Positions 26,258 to 35,532 of a stretch of DNA of 64,000 nt are shown here, piece after piece. The number at the start of each line of letters is the position of its first letter. Within the stretch, counting starts at the first letter, position 1. Under the pieces are notes generated by a model. That model ran no database searches, was not told the origin of the DNA, and saw only the letters and a list, made by a program, of their open reading frames with translations. Origin of the DNA: an uncultured Ignavibacteria bacterium. GTDB lineage: Bacteria; Bacteroidota; Ignavibacteria; Tepidaquicellales; Tepidaquicellaceae. The stretch spans positions 1-64,000 of the forward strand of contig CALJIG010000056.1 in the NCBI GenBank assembly GCA_937974175.1, in the 5' to 3' direction. A program made the translations under genes and the position numbers.

Positions 26258-26356
26258 ATGTTTAAACCATTTATCAAACTCTCAAGCAGAGTGCTGGAAG
26301 TTTCTGTGTCTGTTCTATTCGTATTGATTTACCTTATTATGGTATTCACGATTTAA
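26258..26356 (+). CDS. Possible 32-residue single-helix membrane peptide
   Basis: ATG 26258 to TAA 26354: a short basic N-terminus (FKPFIKLSSRV) followed by a 20-residue hydrophobic helix (VSVSVLFVLIYLIMVFT). It is out of frame with the nuclease-like gene that follows by 60 bases. It could be a small membrane protein or a chance ORF. Confidence 0.3.
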   Translation: MFKPFIKLSSRVLEVSVSVLFVLIYLIMVFTI

Positions 26357-26417
26357 TGCTGAATTAGAACACAGGATTGATTATTTTACACACAACTTTT
26401 AATCTCAATATATCAAT

Positions 26418-26951
26418 CTGTATTACAGAATTCTTCTCATATTTATTTTAGCATCTGCAAATTTTTGTTATTCAAAGGACTCATTGCAGGTAAAAGTAAA
26501 ACAAGTTTTAAGCGGGGATACGTTCTTAACAGATAATAACGTAGAAGTAAAACTCATAGGTATTAATACACCTCCGAAAAACGACTCATTAAAAATCAGC
26601 GAGCTTTCACAAAGTACGGGGATTAACTCTGATACTATTAAATTACTGGGCTCACTATGCGCAGAATTTACTGAAAGCTACCTTACAGGAGAAAAAGTTT
26701 TCTTGGTCAGCGATACCAATAACACTGATGCAGATTCTATAGGGAAAATTTCGCGATACGTCTATTTAGATGACGGCTCATTATTTAATAAAACAATTTT
26801 ATTATACGGTTATGCATACGCAGATCCGGAGCAGAAAAATTCTTTCAGGGAGTGGGAGAGTTTTTCAGCCATAATGCTTTACATCCGCAGCTACTACCTC
26901 GGTCTTTGGATAAATCCAAACTTCAGAAAACTCCAGCCCAATCTTTTTTAA
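26418..26951 (+). CDS. Secreted thermonuclease-like (SNase-fold) protein
   Basis: VKVKQVLSGDTFLTDNNVEV and KLIGINTPP match the start of staphylococcal nuclease-like domains (DGDT and RLIGIDTPE). The catalytic Arg/Glu positions are not conserved (L-I-G-I-N-T instead of R-L-I-G-I-D-T), so it may be a non-catalytic SNase fold. The frame extends upstream of TTG 26484 with a hydrophobic signal (YYRILLIFILASANFCYS) but no ATG/GTG/TTG; CTG 26418 is the best start. Monocistronic or coupled to the small peptide upstream. Confidence 0.6.
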   Translation: MYYRILLIFILASANFCYSKDSLQVKVKQVLSGDTFLTDNNVEVKLIGINTPPKNDSLKISELSQSTGINSDTIKLLGSLCAEFTESYLTGEKVFLVSDTNNTDADSIGKISRYVYLDDGSLFNKTILLYGYAYADPEQKNSFREWESFSAIMLYIRSYYLGLWINPNFRKLQPNLF

Positions 26952-27362
26952 TATTATAATCTTTTAAAATTTCGGAATATTTATTTTAATGATTTCACGA
27001 TTTATTTGATTTCATCTTTATTTTGCAGATTTGAAATTATTTGCCGGATTTTACTGTTGAAAAATATGATATACATCACCTTTTTTTTTGAGTAAAGTCA
27101 TAGGATAGCAGAGCTGATTATTACTATTTTTGTATAAGCTTTTTTACTGACCTAAAACCTTCTGAAAATTCTTACGTATCAGAAGAAAATAAAAAAGAAT
27201 AATTTTAGGTTTGTTAATAAAGCTGGTTTTAAGTATTTTTATTTAGACTGTGTATAAATAAGAAAATCAAAATTATTAAAAGTACTTAAATTTTGCACTT
27301 TTTTATTTCTCGCACACCTAATTCATCCATAACAAACTTTCATAAACTAAACTTGAGCTATT
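26952..27362. other. AT-rich intergenic region
   Basis: About 410 bases without an ORF or clear hairpin. It probably holds the promoter of the lipoprotein/TonB-receptor operon, but I cannot locate it with confidence. Confidence 0.5.
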
Positions 27363-27866
27363 TTGAAAAAAAATTTCTTAGCTAATTTCTCATTAGTCGT
27401 ACTCATTTTATCAGTTATTACGATCGCTTACAGCTGTAAAAGTGATGACGTTATTACTCCGTCAGGACCGGACGCAAATTCAATTAACGGTAACTTAACT
27501 TTTGCTGATACAAACTTTATATCAACAGGCGGCACATATCTTATAGCAGCTTATTCTACCTGGCCTCCAATGTCAGGACCATCATCTTATGATACTGTAA
27601 GAATTTCAAGAAATTCTACAACAGGAAAATGGAACCAATCGTATACTTACAAATTATTAAGTGTTGCAAACGGAAGTTATGCTGTATCAGTCGGCTTCAG
27701 AAAAGCAGCAGGCGGACAAAGCCCTATAATGGGTGTTTACGGATGCGATACAACTCATAACAGTTGTGTAGTTACTACAACTTCCAGAGCTACAATCACA
27801 AGTAATGCAGGAGTAACAGGCATAGATTTCACTTGTTGGGCAGATACCACAAAGAAATTATATTAA
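27363..27866 (+). CDS. Lipoprotein of unknown function, partner of a TonB receptor
   Basis: 167 residues starting at TTG. Signal with lipobox AYSC (mature Cys about residue 25), then SDDVITPSG, a flexible linker shared with the lipoprotein at 61495. The mature region is beta-rich (ISTGGTYLIAAYSTWPPMSG ... VTGIDFTCW), like a small Ig or transthyretin-type fold, with three more cysteines. The TonB receptor starts 8 bases after its stop, so they form an operon; it may be a surface ligand-binding lipoprotein. Confidence 0.7.
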   Translation: MKKNFLANFSLVVLILSVITIAYSCKSDDVITPSGPDANSINGNLTFADTNFISTGGTYLIAAYSTWPPMSGPSSYDTVRISRNSTTGKWNQSYTYKLLSVANGSYAVSVGFRKAAGGQSPIMGVYGCDTTHNSCVVTTTSRATITSNAGVTGIDFTCWADTTKKLY

Positions 27867-27874
27867 TCGCTTAA

Positions 27875-30241
27875 ATGAATAAGCTTTCACAATGTATTTG
27901 TACTTTTATTACAGGCAGAGCATTTATCGCTTTGCCTGTAATATTTCTGTTTTTAAATTGCGCTTTTTCGCAAAGCGAATTTGAAAATTTTGAAACCGGA
28001 ATAAAAGGCGTTGTTCTCGATAATGAAACCGATGAAGTTGTAAACTCCGTATCCATCACATTAGCAGATGATAACGGTAAAAAAGTTTCCGAGACAATGA
28101 CTGATTTAAAAGGAATTTTTACTATATCAAACGTGAAGCAGGGAAGTTATACTCTCACTGCTAAAAGAATCGGTTACAGAGCAGTCAATAAAGATATTAT
28201 GCTCACAGAAAAAACTCCTTTACAATTAAAGATTGTACTCTCACCTGAAGACATTAATACTGAAAAGATAAACGTAACGGCTACAAAAACCGAGCAGACT
28301 TTACAGCAGACTCCTTCATCCATCTCAATAGTAACGGCAGATGATATTAAATACAAAAATATTTTAACATTCGATAATATTTTACAGGGTGTAGAAGGCG
28401 TTGCAGTTACACGCACGAGCGGTATTAATGTAAGCTCGCTTTCAATCCGCGGCTCATCAGATGTTGCAGGCGGCGGAATCGGAAACAGAGTGCTGCTTTT
28501 GCTTGACGGAAGACCATCACTGACGGGAGATTCAAAAGGCGCTTTGTGGTCGCTCATACCTGTATCAATTATAGAAAGAACGGAAGTGGTTAAGGGAGCA
28601 TTCTCTTCACTCTACGGTTCATCTGCAATTGGCGGAGTTGTGAACGTAATCACAAAAAAGCCTACATACACTTCTTTCACAGGAATAAATGTTAACTACG
28701 GATTCTATAATAAGCTGAACGACAGCTTAAAATTCTCAAATTCATTGCAGACTTTTTCCGGTATAGATGCTATTAACAGCAATACTCTCGGAAAATTTTC
28801 TTATCTTTTAAACTTTAATTATAAAAAGAACGAAGGACACGCTGAGCAGACTGATTATGAATTTTACGGAGGTATGGGAAAATTTATGTATGACCTTTTT
28901 GCCAACAGAGATCTTGAAGTAACTGTGCAATATACAAAATCAAACTCTGCTTATCCCCATTACTGGAGAAAAGATGCCGGTAGGGTATCAGAGCCATATA
29001 AATCTGCTCCTTATTATCTGGGAGATAGAATAAAAAAAGAAACATCAAGCTTCGATGCATATTACCGCGCTATTCCAAATGCAACTTCTAAATATTCATC
29101 ACGATTTTATTACTATAGCTTAGCAAGCGAATCATTTTACAATCCGAACAATCCTGTATCTGCTGAGTTTGGTTCAACAGTTACAGGTCTTAATACTTAC
29201 ATCAATTCATACAACTTCGGAAATATTTCACAGGTAGATTTTCAGCTTGGAAGAAAAAATTATTTTATTACAGGTATTGATGCTCAGTGGAATGTAGTTA
29301 AGTCAAATCCTGAATCTATATTATACGGAAATCAGCAGCAGAATAATTTTGGCGTTTATGCGCAGAATCAATATAAAGTTATTACAAATAATGTCGGCGA
29401 TGAAGTATTGACATCAACCATCGGCGGAAGAATAGACCATAATGTATTTGTAGGCGGCTCGCAGACTACACAGTTCAGCCCGAAGTTTTCACTGGTATTT
29501 ACACCTGAAGTGAAGTCTAATTTTTTAAATAATGTTTCTTACAGATTTTTAGTCGGAAGAGCATTCCGCTCGCCATCGATAGCAGAATTATTTTTTAAGA
29601 AAGAATTATTCGGCGGATTTGATTTTATCTATAATCCGAATCTGAAGCCTGAAGAAATGGTAAGCTATGAAATAGGATTTATGAAGCAGTACAAAGACAG
29701 ATTTACAATTGATTTCTCTGCATTCATAAATGAGTACGATAATTTAATACAGTATGTAAATATCGGAACAGGAATTTACGGTCCGTTCCAGGTGCAGAAT
29801 ATTGCCAATTCACAGATAAAAGGGTTTGAACTTGCAATTGACTACAAAGCAGGGTTTAACTTATTTGCACATGATTTCGGATATCATTTCAGCGTAAACT
29901 ATACATATATGGATTCCAGAGATCTATCTGCCAACAGAAAAGAAGATTTTCTTCCCTATAAACCAAACCACCTCCTGAATTTTTCAACTGATTTAAACTA
30001 CAGGGATTTTTATTTTAATGTAACCGGAAAGTATGTAAGCAAGATTGATGAAGATTTGTTCTACAAATATGAAGAGCCTGCAGCATACTTAGTAGTTGAC
30101 AGTAAAATTTCAAAAAGAATTTCAAACAAGTTTACCGTATTCTTTGCAGTCAGCAATTTATTTGACGTGCAGTATCAGGAACTTGAAAGAACACAGGCAC
30201 CTAACAGAAATTTCAACTCCGGTATAAATATAGAGTTTTAA
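27875..30241 (+). CDS. TonB-dependent outer-membrane receptor with CarboxypepD domain
   Basis: 788 residues. Signal peptide, then a CarboxypepD_reg-like domain (GIKGVVLDNETDEVVNSVSI ... GIFTISNVKQGSYTLTAKRI, residues 42-115). The plug (about 130-260) has SLSIRG, LLLLDGRP and SSLYGSSAIGGVVNVITKKP. A 22-strand type barrel ends FNSGINIEF with a terminal Phe. The domain order is typical of FCB-group SusC/CirA-like transporters. The substrate is unknown; no SusD gene is adjacent, and the small lipoprotein upstream is the probable partner. Confidence 0.9.
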   Translation: MNKLSQCICTFITGRAFIALPVIFLFLNCAFSQSEFENFETGIKGVVLDNETDEVVNSVSITLADDNGKKVSETMTDLKGIFTISNVKQGSYTLTAKRIGYRAVNKDIMLTEKTPLQLKIVLSPEDINTEKINVTATKTEQTLQQTPSSISIVTADDIKYKNILTFDNILQGVEGVAVTRTSGINVSSLSIRGSSDVAGGGIGNRVLLLLDGRPSLTGDSKGALWSLIPVSIIERTEVVKGAFSSLYGSSAIGGVVNVITKKPTYTSFTGINVNYGFYNKLNDSLKFSNSLQTFSGIDAINSNTLGKFSYLLNFNYKKNEGHAEQTDYEFYGGMGKFMYDLFANRDLEVTVQYTKSNSAYPHYWRKDAGRVSEPYKSAPYYLGDRIKKETSSFDAYYRAIPNATSKYSSRFYYYSLASESFYNPNNPVSAEFGSTVTGLNTYINSYNFGNISQVDFQLGRKNYFITGIDAQWNVVKSNPESILYGNQQQNNFGVYAQNQYKVITNNVGDEVLTSTIGGRIDHNVFVGGSQTTQFSPKFSLVFTPEVKSNFLNNVSYRFLVGRAFRSPSIAELFFKKELFGGFDFIYNPNLKPEEMVSYEIGFMKQYKDRFTIDFSAFINEYDNLIQYVNIGTGIYGPFQVQNIANSQIKGFELAIDYKAGFNLFAHDFGYHFSVNYTYMDSRDLSANRKEDFLPYKPNHLLNFSTDLNYRDFYFNVTGKYVSKIDEDLFYKYEEPAAYLVVDSKISKRISNKFTVFFAVSNLFDVQYQELERTQAPNRNFNSGINIEF

Positions 30242-30266
30242 TTGCTTAGTACAATTTTCTCATGCA

Positions 30267-30310
30267 CTTCTTCCCCCTCCTTTATAAGGAGGGGGATAGG
30301 GGGAGGTATA
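30267..30310 (+). repeat. Family A hairpin, tail right (left copy of pair)
   Basis: CCCCCTCCTTTATAAGGAGG followed by the GGGGGAGGT tail region. It faces the inverted copy at 30834-30880 across one gene. Confidence 0.85.
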
Positions 30311-30332
30311 AGGTAAACTGTGTTATAAATTT

Positions 30333-30839
30333 ATGCTTGAATACTTTTCAAAATATAATCTCAATTTTAAAAAAATAATTGATGGTTACTCTCCTATTTC
30401 TATCTCATCCTTAAATTTAGATCAAAAATATCATCAGAAATTTTTAAATAGTAAAATTTATTATAACAATGGATATTACGTTACTGATAATGAAATAATA
30501 GATGCAGATTTATTAAGAAGTTCAAATAATTATGATGATGATTCAAGGTATGAGTATTCTGTTAATAAAATATTTGTTAATGATTTTTTATCTGATAATA
30601 TAAGAGACAATAGATTGTTATTTATTGGGGTTGAGCTTTCGATTATTTTAAAAGATAAGTTAATCTTAACCTTTCCCAATGAAAAATTTAAAATAGTTGT
30701 TTCATATGATATGATTAATGAAGACGGATTTGAAGATTGCATGATTACTTTTTATAAATACAGAACGAGTGATGGAAACATTTTACTTGAAGATTTAAAC
30801 TTGTATAATAATTCAGCAGTTGCAGTTATTGAAACTTAA
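30333..30839 (+). CDS. Orphan protein between inverted hairpins
   Basis: 168 residues, very Asn/Asp/Ile/Lys-rich and more AT-rich than either neighbour. No signal peptide, membrane segment or recognised motif; alternating hydrophobic residues near VELSIILKDKLILTFPNEKF suggest beta structure. Its stop codon is the first part of the right-hand repeat (TTAAACCTCCCCC), so gene and repeat are physically fused. This architecture matches the OLD gene. Probably an acquired accessory gene, perhaps an immunity-type protein; function unknown. Confidence 0.6.
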   Translation: MLEYFSKYNLNFKKIIDGYSPISISSLNLDQKYHQKFLNSKIYYNNGYYVTDNEIIDADLLRSSNNYDDDSRYEYSVNKIFVNDFLSDNIRDNRLLFIGVELSIILKDKLILTFPNEKFKIVVSYDMINEDGFEDCMITFYKYRTSDGNILLEDLNLYNNSAVAVIET

Positions 30840-30880
30840 ACCTCCCCCTGTCCCCCTCCTTTTAAAGGAGGGGGAAGAAA
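30834..30880 (-). repeat. Family A hairpin, inverted (right copy of pair)
   Basis: Tail TTAAACCTCCCCC, then CCCCCTCCTTTTAAAGGAGG and a closing GGGAAG. The tail overlaps the stop codon of the orphan gene. Confidence 0.85.
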
Positions 30881-30890
30881 GTAAAATTAA

Positions 30891-31559
30891 ATGATGACCT
30901 ATTCACAAATATGGAAAACTTTTTTCTCCGATAAGAAAAACAGATATCTGTTTCCGCTTACCGTTGTTTTTCTTGTTGCCACAATGAGCATCTTTGCAAG
31001 ATTTCTTGTCTTCAACGAAGGAAGAACTTATCTTGTAAAAATTAATGACCCGCTGTTCAATCTTTTCCATGCTATAGACCTCAACATAATTGCATTTCCC
31101 GTTATCTATGTTGCGCTTATAACCTTCATTGTATATAATTCATTCAGGCCAAAAACACTTATGTTTGCTTTTAACTGCTATGCTTTAATGGTATGGATAA
31201 GAATGTTAGCAATGTATATTACGCCGCTGGATGTTCCTGCGGGAGCGATTGATTTAAACGACCCTATTGTTTTTTTAGTCGGGACAGGTGTCGCCGTGCA
31301 GAAAGATCTGTTTTTCTCCGGCCATACAGCATCGCTTACTCTTCTTGCTATTATTGTTTACAACGCTAAAAAAATATCAGGGCAGGATTATACTTTTAAG
31401 ATCGATAGCTTTATGAAAATAATTTTTTTCTTCTTTCTGGCAATAGTTGCATCAAGCGTTGTACTTCAGAAAGCTCATTATACAATCGATGTCTTCGCTG
31501 CCTTCTTCTTCGCGTATGGAGCGTATAGTATTGTGAAGAAAGTGTATGGGGTGAAGTAA
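30891..31559 (+). CDS. PAP2-type membrane phosphatase/sphingomyelin-synthase-like protein
   Basis: 222 residues with about six membrane helices. FFSGHTASLTLL and KAHYTIDVFAA carry the His...His-Asp arrangement of the PAP2_C/sphingomyelin-synthase-like domain; the first basic motif is less clear (VGTGVAVQKDLFFSGH). It likely hydrolyses or transfers a phosphate ester of a lipid in the inner membrane. Two ATGs in tandem (30891 and 30894) could start it. It is flanked by family A hairpins in the outward-facing orientation. Confidence 0.72.
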   Translation: MMTYSQIWKTFFSDKKNRYLFPLTVVFLVATMSIFARFLVFNEGRTYLVKINDPLFNLFHAIDLNIIAFPVIYVALITFIVYNSFRPKTLMFAFNCYALMVWIRMLAMYITPLDVPAGAIDLNDPIVFLVGTGVAVQKDLFFSGHTASLTLLAIIVYNAKKISGQDYTFKIDSFMKIIFFFFLAIVASSVVLQKAHYTIDVFAAFFFAYGAYSIVKKVYGVK

Positions 31560-31578
31560 AGTTTTTGACCTAGAGATT

Positions 31579-31884
31579 CTTCCCCCTCCTTTATAAGGAG
31601 GGGGATAGGGGGAGGTAAGGTGAAAGAGCAATCTTTGTTTGTCTTTTTGATTAATTCATTAACCCCACTCTGGCTCTACCTTTAGTAGGAAGAGGGAGAT
31701 AAGTTAAACGGACCTGACAGGATACAAGAACCTGTCAGGTCTTTTGTTTTATTCACTCGTACCGAAGTCCCCCTCCTTACTAAGGAGGGGGATTTAGGGG
31801 GCGGTAATGATACCTCACCCCTAACCCCTCTCCTTAGTAAGCTATCGTTTATCAAGTCCCACTATAGCGGGAGAGAGGGGAACA
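31579..31884. repeat. Cluster of family A hairpins and one CCTGACAGG palindrome
   Basis: Contains an intact right-tailed copy (31579-31618), a degenerate inverted copy (31660-31704), a CCTGACAGG/CCTGTCAGG palindrome (31711-31742), another right-tailed copy (31768-31806), and an inverted copy whose hairpin is lengthened by about 36 bases (31812-31884). No gene. Confidence 0.75.
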
Positions 31885-31885
31885 T

Positions 31886-31928
31886 GAACACAAAAAAACC
31901 TGACTCCGCTTTCGCAGAATCAGGTTTC
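31886..31928. terminator. Hairpin terminator-like sequence
   Basis: AAAACCTGA and TCAGGTTT enclose a short CCGC/GCAG stem; A-rich before and T-containing after. Confidence 0.55.
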
Positions 31929-31940
31929 TTAAATTTCGTT

Positions 31941-32008
31941 AAACCACCCCTAACCCCTCCGTGGTAAGCTATCAAATATCAAGTCCCGCTTCAGCGGGAG
32001 AGGGGAAC
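31941..32008 (-). repeat. Family A hairpin with lengthened loop
   Basis: GTTAAACCACCCCTAACCCC, then an arm interrupted by AGCTATCAAATATCAAGTCC and a CCCGCTTCAGCGGG hairpin, then GAGGGGAAC. The same insert type is seen at 31812-31884. Confidence 0.7.
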
Positions 32009-32015
32009 ACAGAGA

Positions 32016-35000
32016 TTAAAAATCAAATCCGAACAACATACCGAAGTAAACTCTCCACTCTTTTCCGTAAGTAACATCTTCACCCTGGAATCTTTTTGTG
32101 AACTGGTCTAAGCCGTAGGCTGCATTTAAAAATACACTGGTTGGGAATACATACCAGCTGAATGCCTGCAATCTAAGCTCGCCGCCGATATCTTTTTTGA
32201 AATCGGATAGCTTCGTATCTTTTTCATCCCATGCATTACCGAAGTCGCCGTAGATGGAGAAGTACAGCTTATCAAGATAGAACGGTGAAATTCTTGTATC
32301 TATTTTTGTCAGAACCGGAATTCTGTATGTAAGATTTGCAGTTGCCATTCTTCCTCCGCCGATAGCATAGAAAGGATATCCCTTCATGCCCGGCAAGCCT
32401 GATGCATAGAAGTTATAAAAATCTTCTACCTGCGGTCCGAAGATAGTTGCGCCTTTCAGTTTTAATCCGAGCGAATGTGTACCGAATAAAGAAACGCTCT
32501 GGCTTAGCTCAGCTTGCAGCTTATGAAGTCTTCTGTTTTCATATAAAGTTGTTGTCGTTCCGTCATCATTAACAATAATCTCAGGGTTCAGTCGGCTGCT
32601 TTCATAGTCATACTGTATATCTATTTTTCTTCCTATAGGATTTATATCAGAATTCTTTCCGGGTAATTCATAACTGTAATTGTATCCGAATGAAAAATTA
32701 CTTGCTAAGAAATAATTCTCAGATGAAGAACGTACAGATACACCTGATGCAAGACCGAATGCATCAAGCTTGTAAGCATACTTTGAGAACGTATATAAAA
32801 ATCTGAAATCGTGATTAACATTTATCATCTTCCATTTCATGCCTGCATCGAATGAAAGCAAGTCGTATGTTATAGGCACGTTAAGCGTATCAGCGCCTGC
32901 AAGAAGCTGTCCTGTTGATGAACGCGATACGTTGTATCCTGCAAAAGTAAACTTAGGGTCGAAGCCGAGCTTTCTTGTGAAGAACTTATCAAAGACCGGC
33001 ATTCCGTTTGTATACTCAAACTGCGCAAAGATATCTCTTTCGCCTTTTCTGTTTATTGCTGCGCCGCCGAAGATAGAGTAACGTCCCATAGTTTCACTGG
33101 AGAAAAAATATAATCCCGGCTTTATAGCGTCAAGGAAATTTCCGTCCTTTGTATAATTATCGAATCTTAACAGAGGCACAATAAACAGCGGTGTAAATGT
33201 GCTTCTGTATTCTTTCTTTTCATACTTCGCTACATTCTTATCGTTGAACGCTTTCAGCGAATCCCAATTATAATTATTTTCCGGAGCGTTCTTATCATAG
33301 TTCTCCGAATATTTTTCAATAAGTCTCGGAGGCTTATCATAATTTTTTATTTCACTTAAAGAATATGCTTTGTAGTTTTTTAACTCGGCTATTTTGTAAC
33401 CTGTTGAGGTGTATTGTGAGTAAGCCAAATTTCCTTTCCCGTCAACCGATGGCATAAATGCTCCGCCTGTTACATTGGTAAGCTGTGTTGTTTCCTTAGT
33501 GTCGAAATTATATTTGTAAATATTGAAGATACCCGTAATGTTGCATGCATAGAATAAATCCGCTCCGTCCTTTGAGAACACCGCAGTACGGTAATCGACA
33601 CCTGGCTGTCCTAATACGTTAGTAAGCGCACCGGTAGCAATATCTACGCTTACAATTTTTCTTGACTCCTCAAATGCATAATCGAAGATTATTGATTTTC
33701 CGTCAGGTGAAAATTTCGGATTGAAAACCTGTTCGCCGTTATTGAATGCAGTAAGCGGGTCATTATTTTTTCCGTTCGCATCTGCGTATTGAAGGTTCAT
33801 TGTTCCGTCTTTATTCACTACGAAGCAGACAAATTTGCCGTCACGTGAATAAGAAGGTGAGTATGCTCTTAAGTTTTCTGTTAAGCGTGTTTCTTTTTCC
33901 GTGCTTAGTTCATATTCATATAAATCGTATACAACTGCTCCGTGAATTGTCGGCGGTGAATTTCTTTTTGCAAAAATTATTTTTTTGCCGTCAGGCGACC
34001 AGTTGTAATTTGTTGATACCGGCGCAGTAACAAGCTTTGATTTCTTTGCTGCCACATCATATAAAAATAATCCTGTAGTTCCGTAATCATAATCCTGATT
34101 TGAAAGATATGCTATCTTGCTTCCGTCGGGTGAGAACTGCGGATAATAATTTGCAAAGCCAAGCTTCTCAATTATTTCTCCTTTTACTTCAGTTTCTTTT
34201 ACCCCTCTCATTCTTTCTGCATAATCTTTTTCAAGAAATGCTTTCCACTCCAGATAAACCTGTTTGCCGTCTTTGCCAAGCGCATCTTTCATAGCGGCAT
34301 CCATTGAGAAATTTGTGAAGTCGCCAAGTGAATTTGAAATCGTCCTTAATTTATCTTCTCCGTATGTTGCGGCAATGTACCGTGTTAATCCGAAGCCGAG
34401 GTTATAAATCGATTCTGCTTTTAATGATGTTATAGAGGAGAACTGTCCCATTTCTTCCCATGAAAGAAGATTGCCGTCAAGTATATAGCTTCTTAAAATC
34501 ATATCTCTGTTAGCATCCCAGTAGTCGTAGCTGAGCTGCTGGCGCTGATACTGAGCAGTACCTTCGGCAAACCATGCAGGCACACCTACTCCTGATAGCG
34601 GATAAGATACAATTACGTTCGGGTAACCATAGAGCACATCAGGTCTTCTTTCTTGTTCATAGTTAAGCCATTGAAGATAAATGGCAGGCATATTCTGTGT
34701 GTATCTTAGTGAAGCCTGTATCTGTATTGCGTGAGTGAACTCGTGAGTGATAACGTTTCTCAGCCAGTTATGTGTTCCCCGCAGGTCGTAGTCTAAGGCA
34801 GATGCGAAAATTTCAATTCTGTTTCCGTAGTAGTCAGTAGCTCCGTTTGCAATATCGGAAACGTCATTAACGACGAAAGAAATTTTCTTATCGGGTTCGT
34901 ATTTATAGAGGGCGGTGATTGGACCGTAAACTTCCTCCGCAATTTTTGCAATAGTGCTGGCAGTGCGTTCAGTTCCGCTGTGATATAATACAAAGAAGTG

Positions 35001-35159
35001 CGGAGTTTCAATTGAGAACCAGTCCAGCTCGGGGTGCGGCTCAAACTGAGAATAAACGCTGCCTGAATTAAACAAGGGAACAAAATTAAAAAATGAGCAT
35101 AAAAACAGAACAACAATAACTTTGCTTTTTAACATTAAAGATTTTTTTTGATTTTGCAA
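32016..35159 (-). CDS. Peptidase MA-like / WD40-type propeller / beta-barrel surface protein
   Basis: 1047 residues. Signal peptide to about residue 37. A gluzincin-like domain holds THEFTHAIQ (HEFTH at 139-143) and PAWFAEGTAQY (third ligand E199). Next are PD40/TolB-like propeller repeats (SPDGSKIAYLSNQDYDYG, SPDGKKIIFAKRN, SRDGKFVCF; 340-600). From about 650 to the end is a beta-barrel region resembling Omp85/bacterial surface antigens, ending FGMLFGFDF. It is probably an outer-membrane protein with a periplasmic or external protease-like head. Enzymatic activity is not shown. Confidence 0.8.
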   Translation of the reverse strand: MQNQKKSLMLKSKVIVVLFLCSFFNFVPLFNSGSVYSQFEPHPELDWFSIETPHFFVLYHSGTERTASTIAKIAEEVYGPITALYKYEPDKKISFVVNDVSDIANGATDYYGNRIEIFASALDYDLRGTHNWLRNVITHEFTHAIQIQASLRYTQNMPAIYLQWLNYEQERRPDVLYGYPNVIVSYPLSGVGVPAWFAEGTAQYQRQQLSYDYWDANRDMILRSYILDGNLLSWEEMGQFSSITSLKAESIYNLGFGLTRYIAATYGEDKLRTISNSLGDFTNFSMDAAMKDALGKDGKQVYLEWKAFLEKDYAERMRGVKETEVKGEIIEKLGFANYYPQFSPDGSKIAYLSNQDYDYGTTGLFLYDVAAKKSKLVTAPVSTNYNWSPDGKKIIFAKRNSPPTIHGAVVYDLYEYELSTEKETRLTENLRAYSPSYSRDGKFVCFVVNKDGTMNLQYADANGKNNDPLTAFNNGEQVFNPKFSPDGKSIIFDYAFEESRKIVSVDIATGALTNVLGQPGVDYRTAVFSKDGADLFYACNITGIFNIYKYNFDTKETTQLTNVTGGAFMPSVDGKGNLAYSQYTSTGYKIAELKNYKAYSLSEIKNYDKPPRLIEKYSENYDKNAPENNYNWDSLKAFNDKNVAKYEKKEYRSTFTPLFIVPLLRFDNYTKDGNFLDAIKPGLYFFSSETMGRYSIFGGAAINRKGERDIFAQFEYTNGMPVFDKFFTRKLGFDPKFTFAGYNVSRSSTGQLLAGADTLNVPITYDLLSFDAGMKWKMINVNHDFRFLYTFSKYAYKLDAFGLASGVSVRSSSENYFLASNFSFGYNYSYELPGKNSDINPIGRKIDIQYDYESSRLNPEIIVNDDGTTTTLYENRRLHKLQAELSQSVSLFGTHSLGLKLKGATIFGPQVEDFYNFYASGLPGMKGYPFYAIGGGRMATANLTYRIPVLTKIDTRISPFYLDKLYFSIYGDFGNAWDEKDTKLSDFKKDIGGELRLQAFSWYVFPTSVFLNAAYGLDQFTKRFQGEDVTYGKEWRVYFGMLFGFDF

Positions 35160-35532
35160 ATCGGATTTAAAATTATTTTTATTTAACGAAGAGGAGTATC
35201 ACATAGTTCCTTACTCCGTTTTATTTGCAGAAGTGTATTTACCGTTCGTTCTTTACAAGTAACACAGAGACCTCAGATTTATATGATTACACAGATGTAA
35301 ATTGAAATAAACTTTAAAAAGTTTTATCAATCAGTGACATCATAAAAAATCATAATCATCAGTGTTGCCGTTTTAAAAACTTGCGGCGGTTTCAGCAGGT
35401 AGAAATTTTTTTCTATATTTTAAAGATTTGATTTTATATTATTGTTAAGCAATCGGCAAAAAACACAAACAAAAAAACTAAACAAAACTTATCGAGACGA
35501 CCTCTACGATTTTTAATTTAAGCAGAGCGTAA
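35160..35532. other. Divergent promoter region of the surface protein and sprA
   Basis: 373 bases of AT-rich DNA between divergent genes, with no ORF and no strong hairpin. Both promoters must lie here. Confidence 0.5.
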
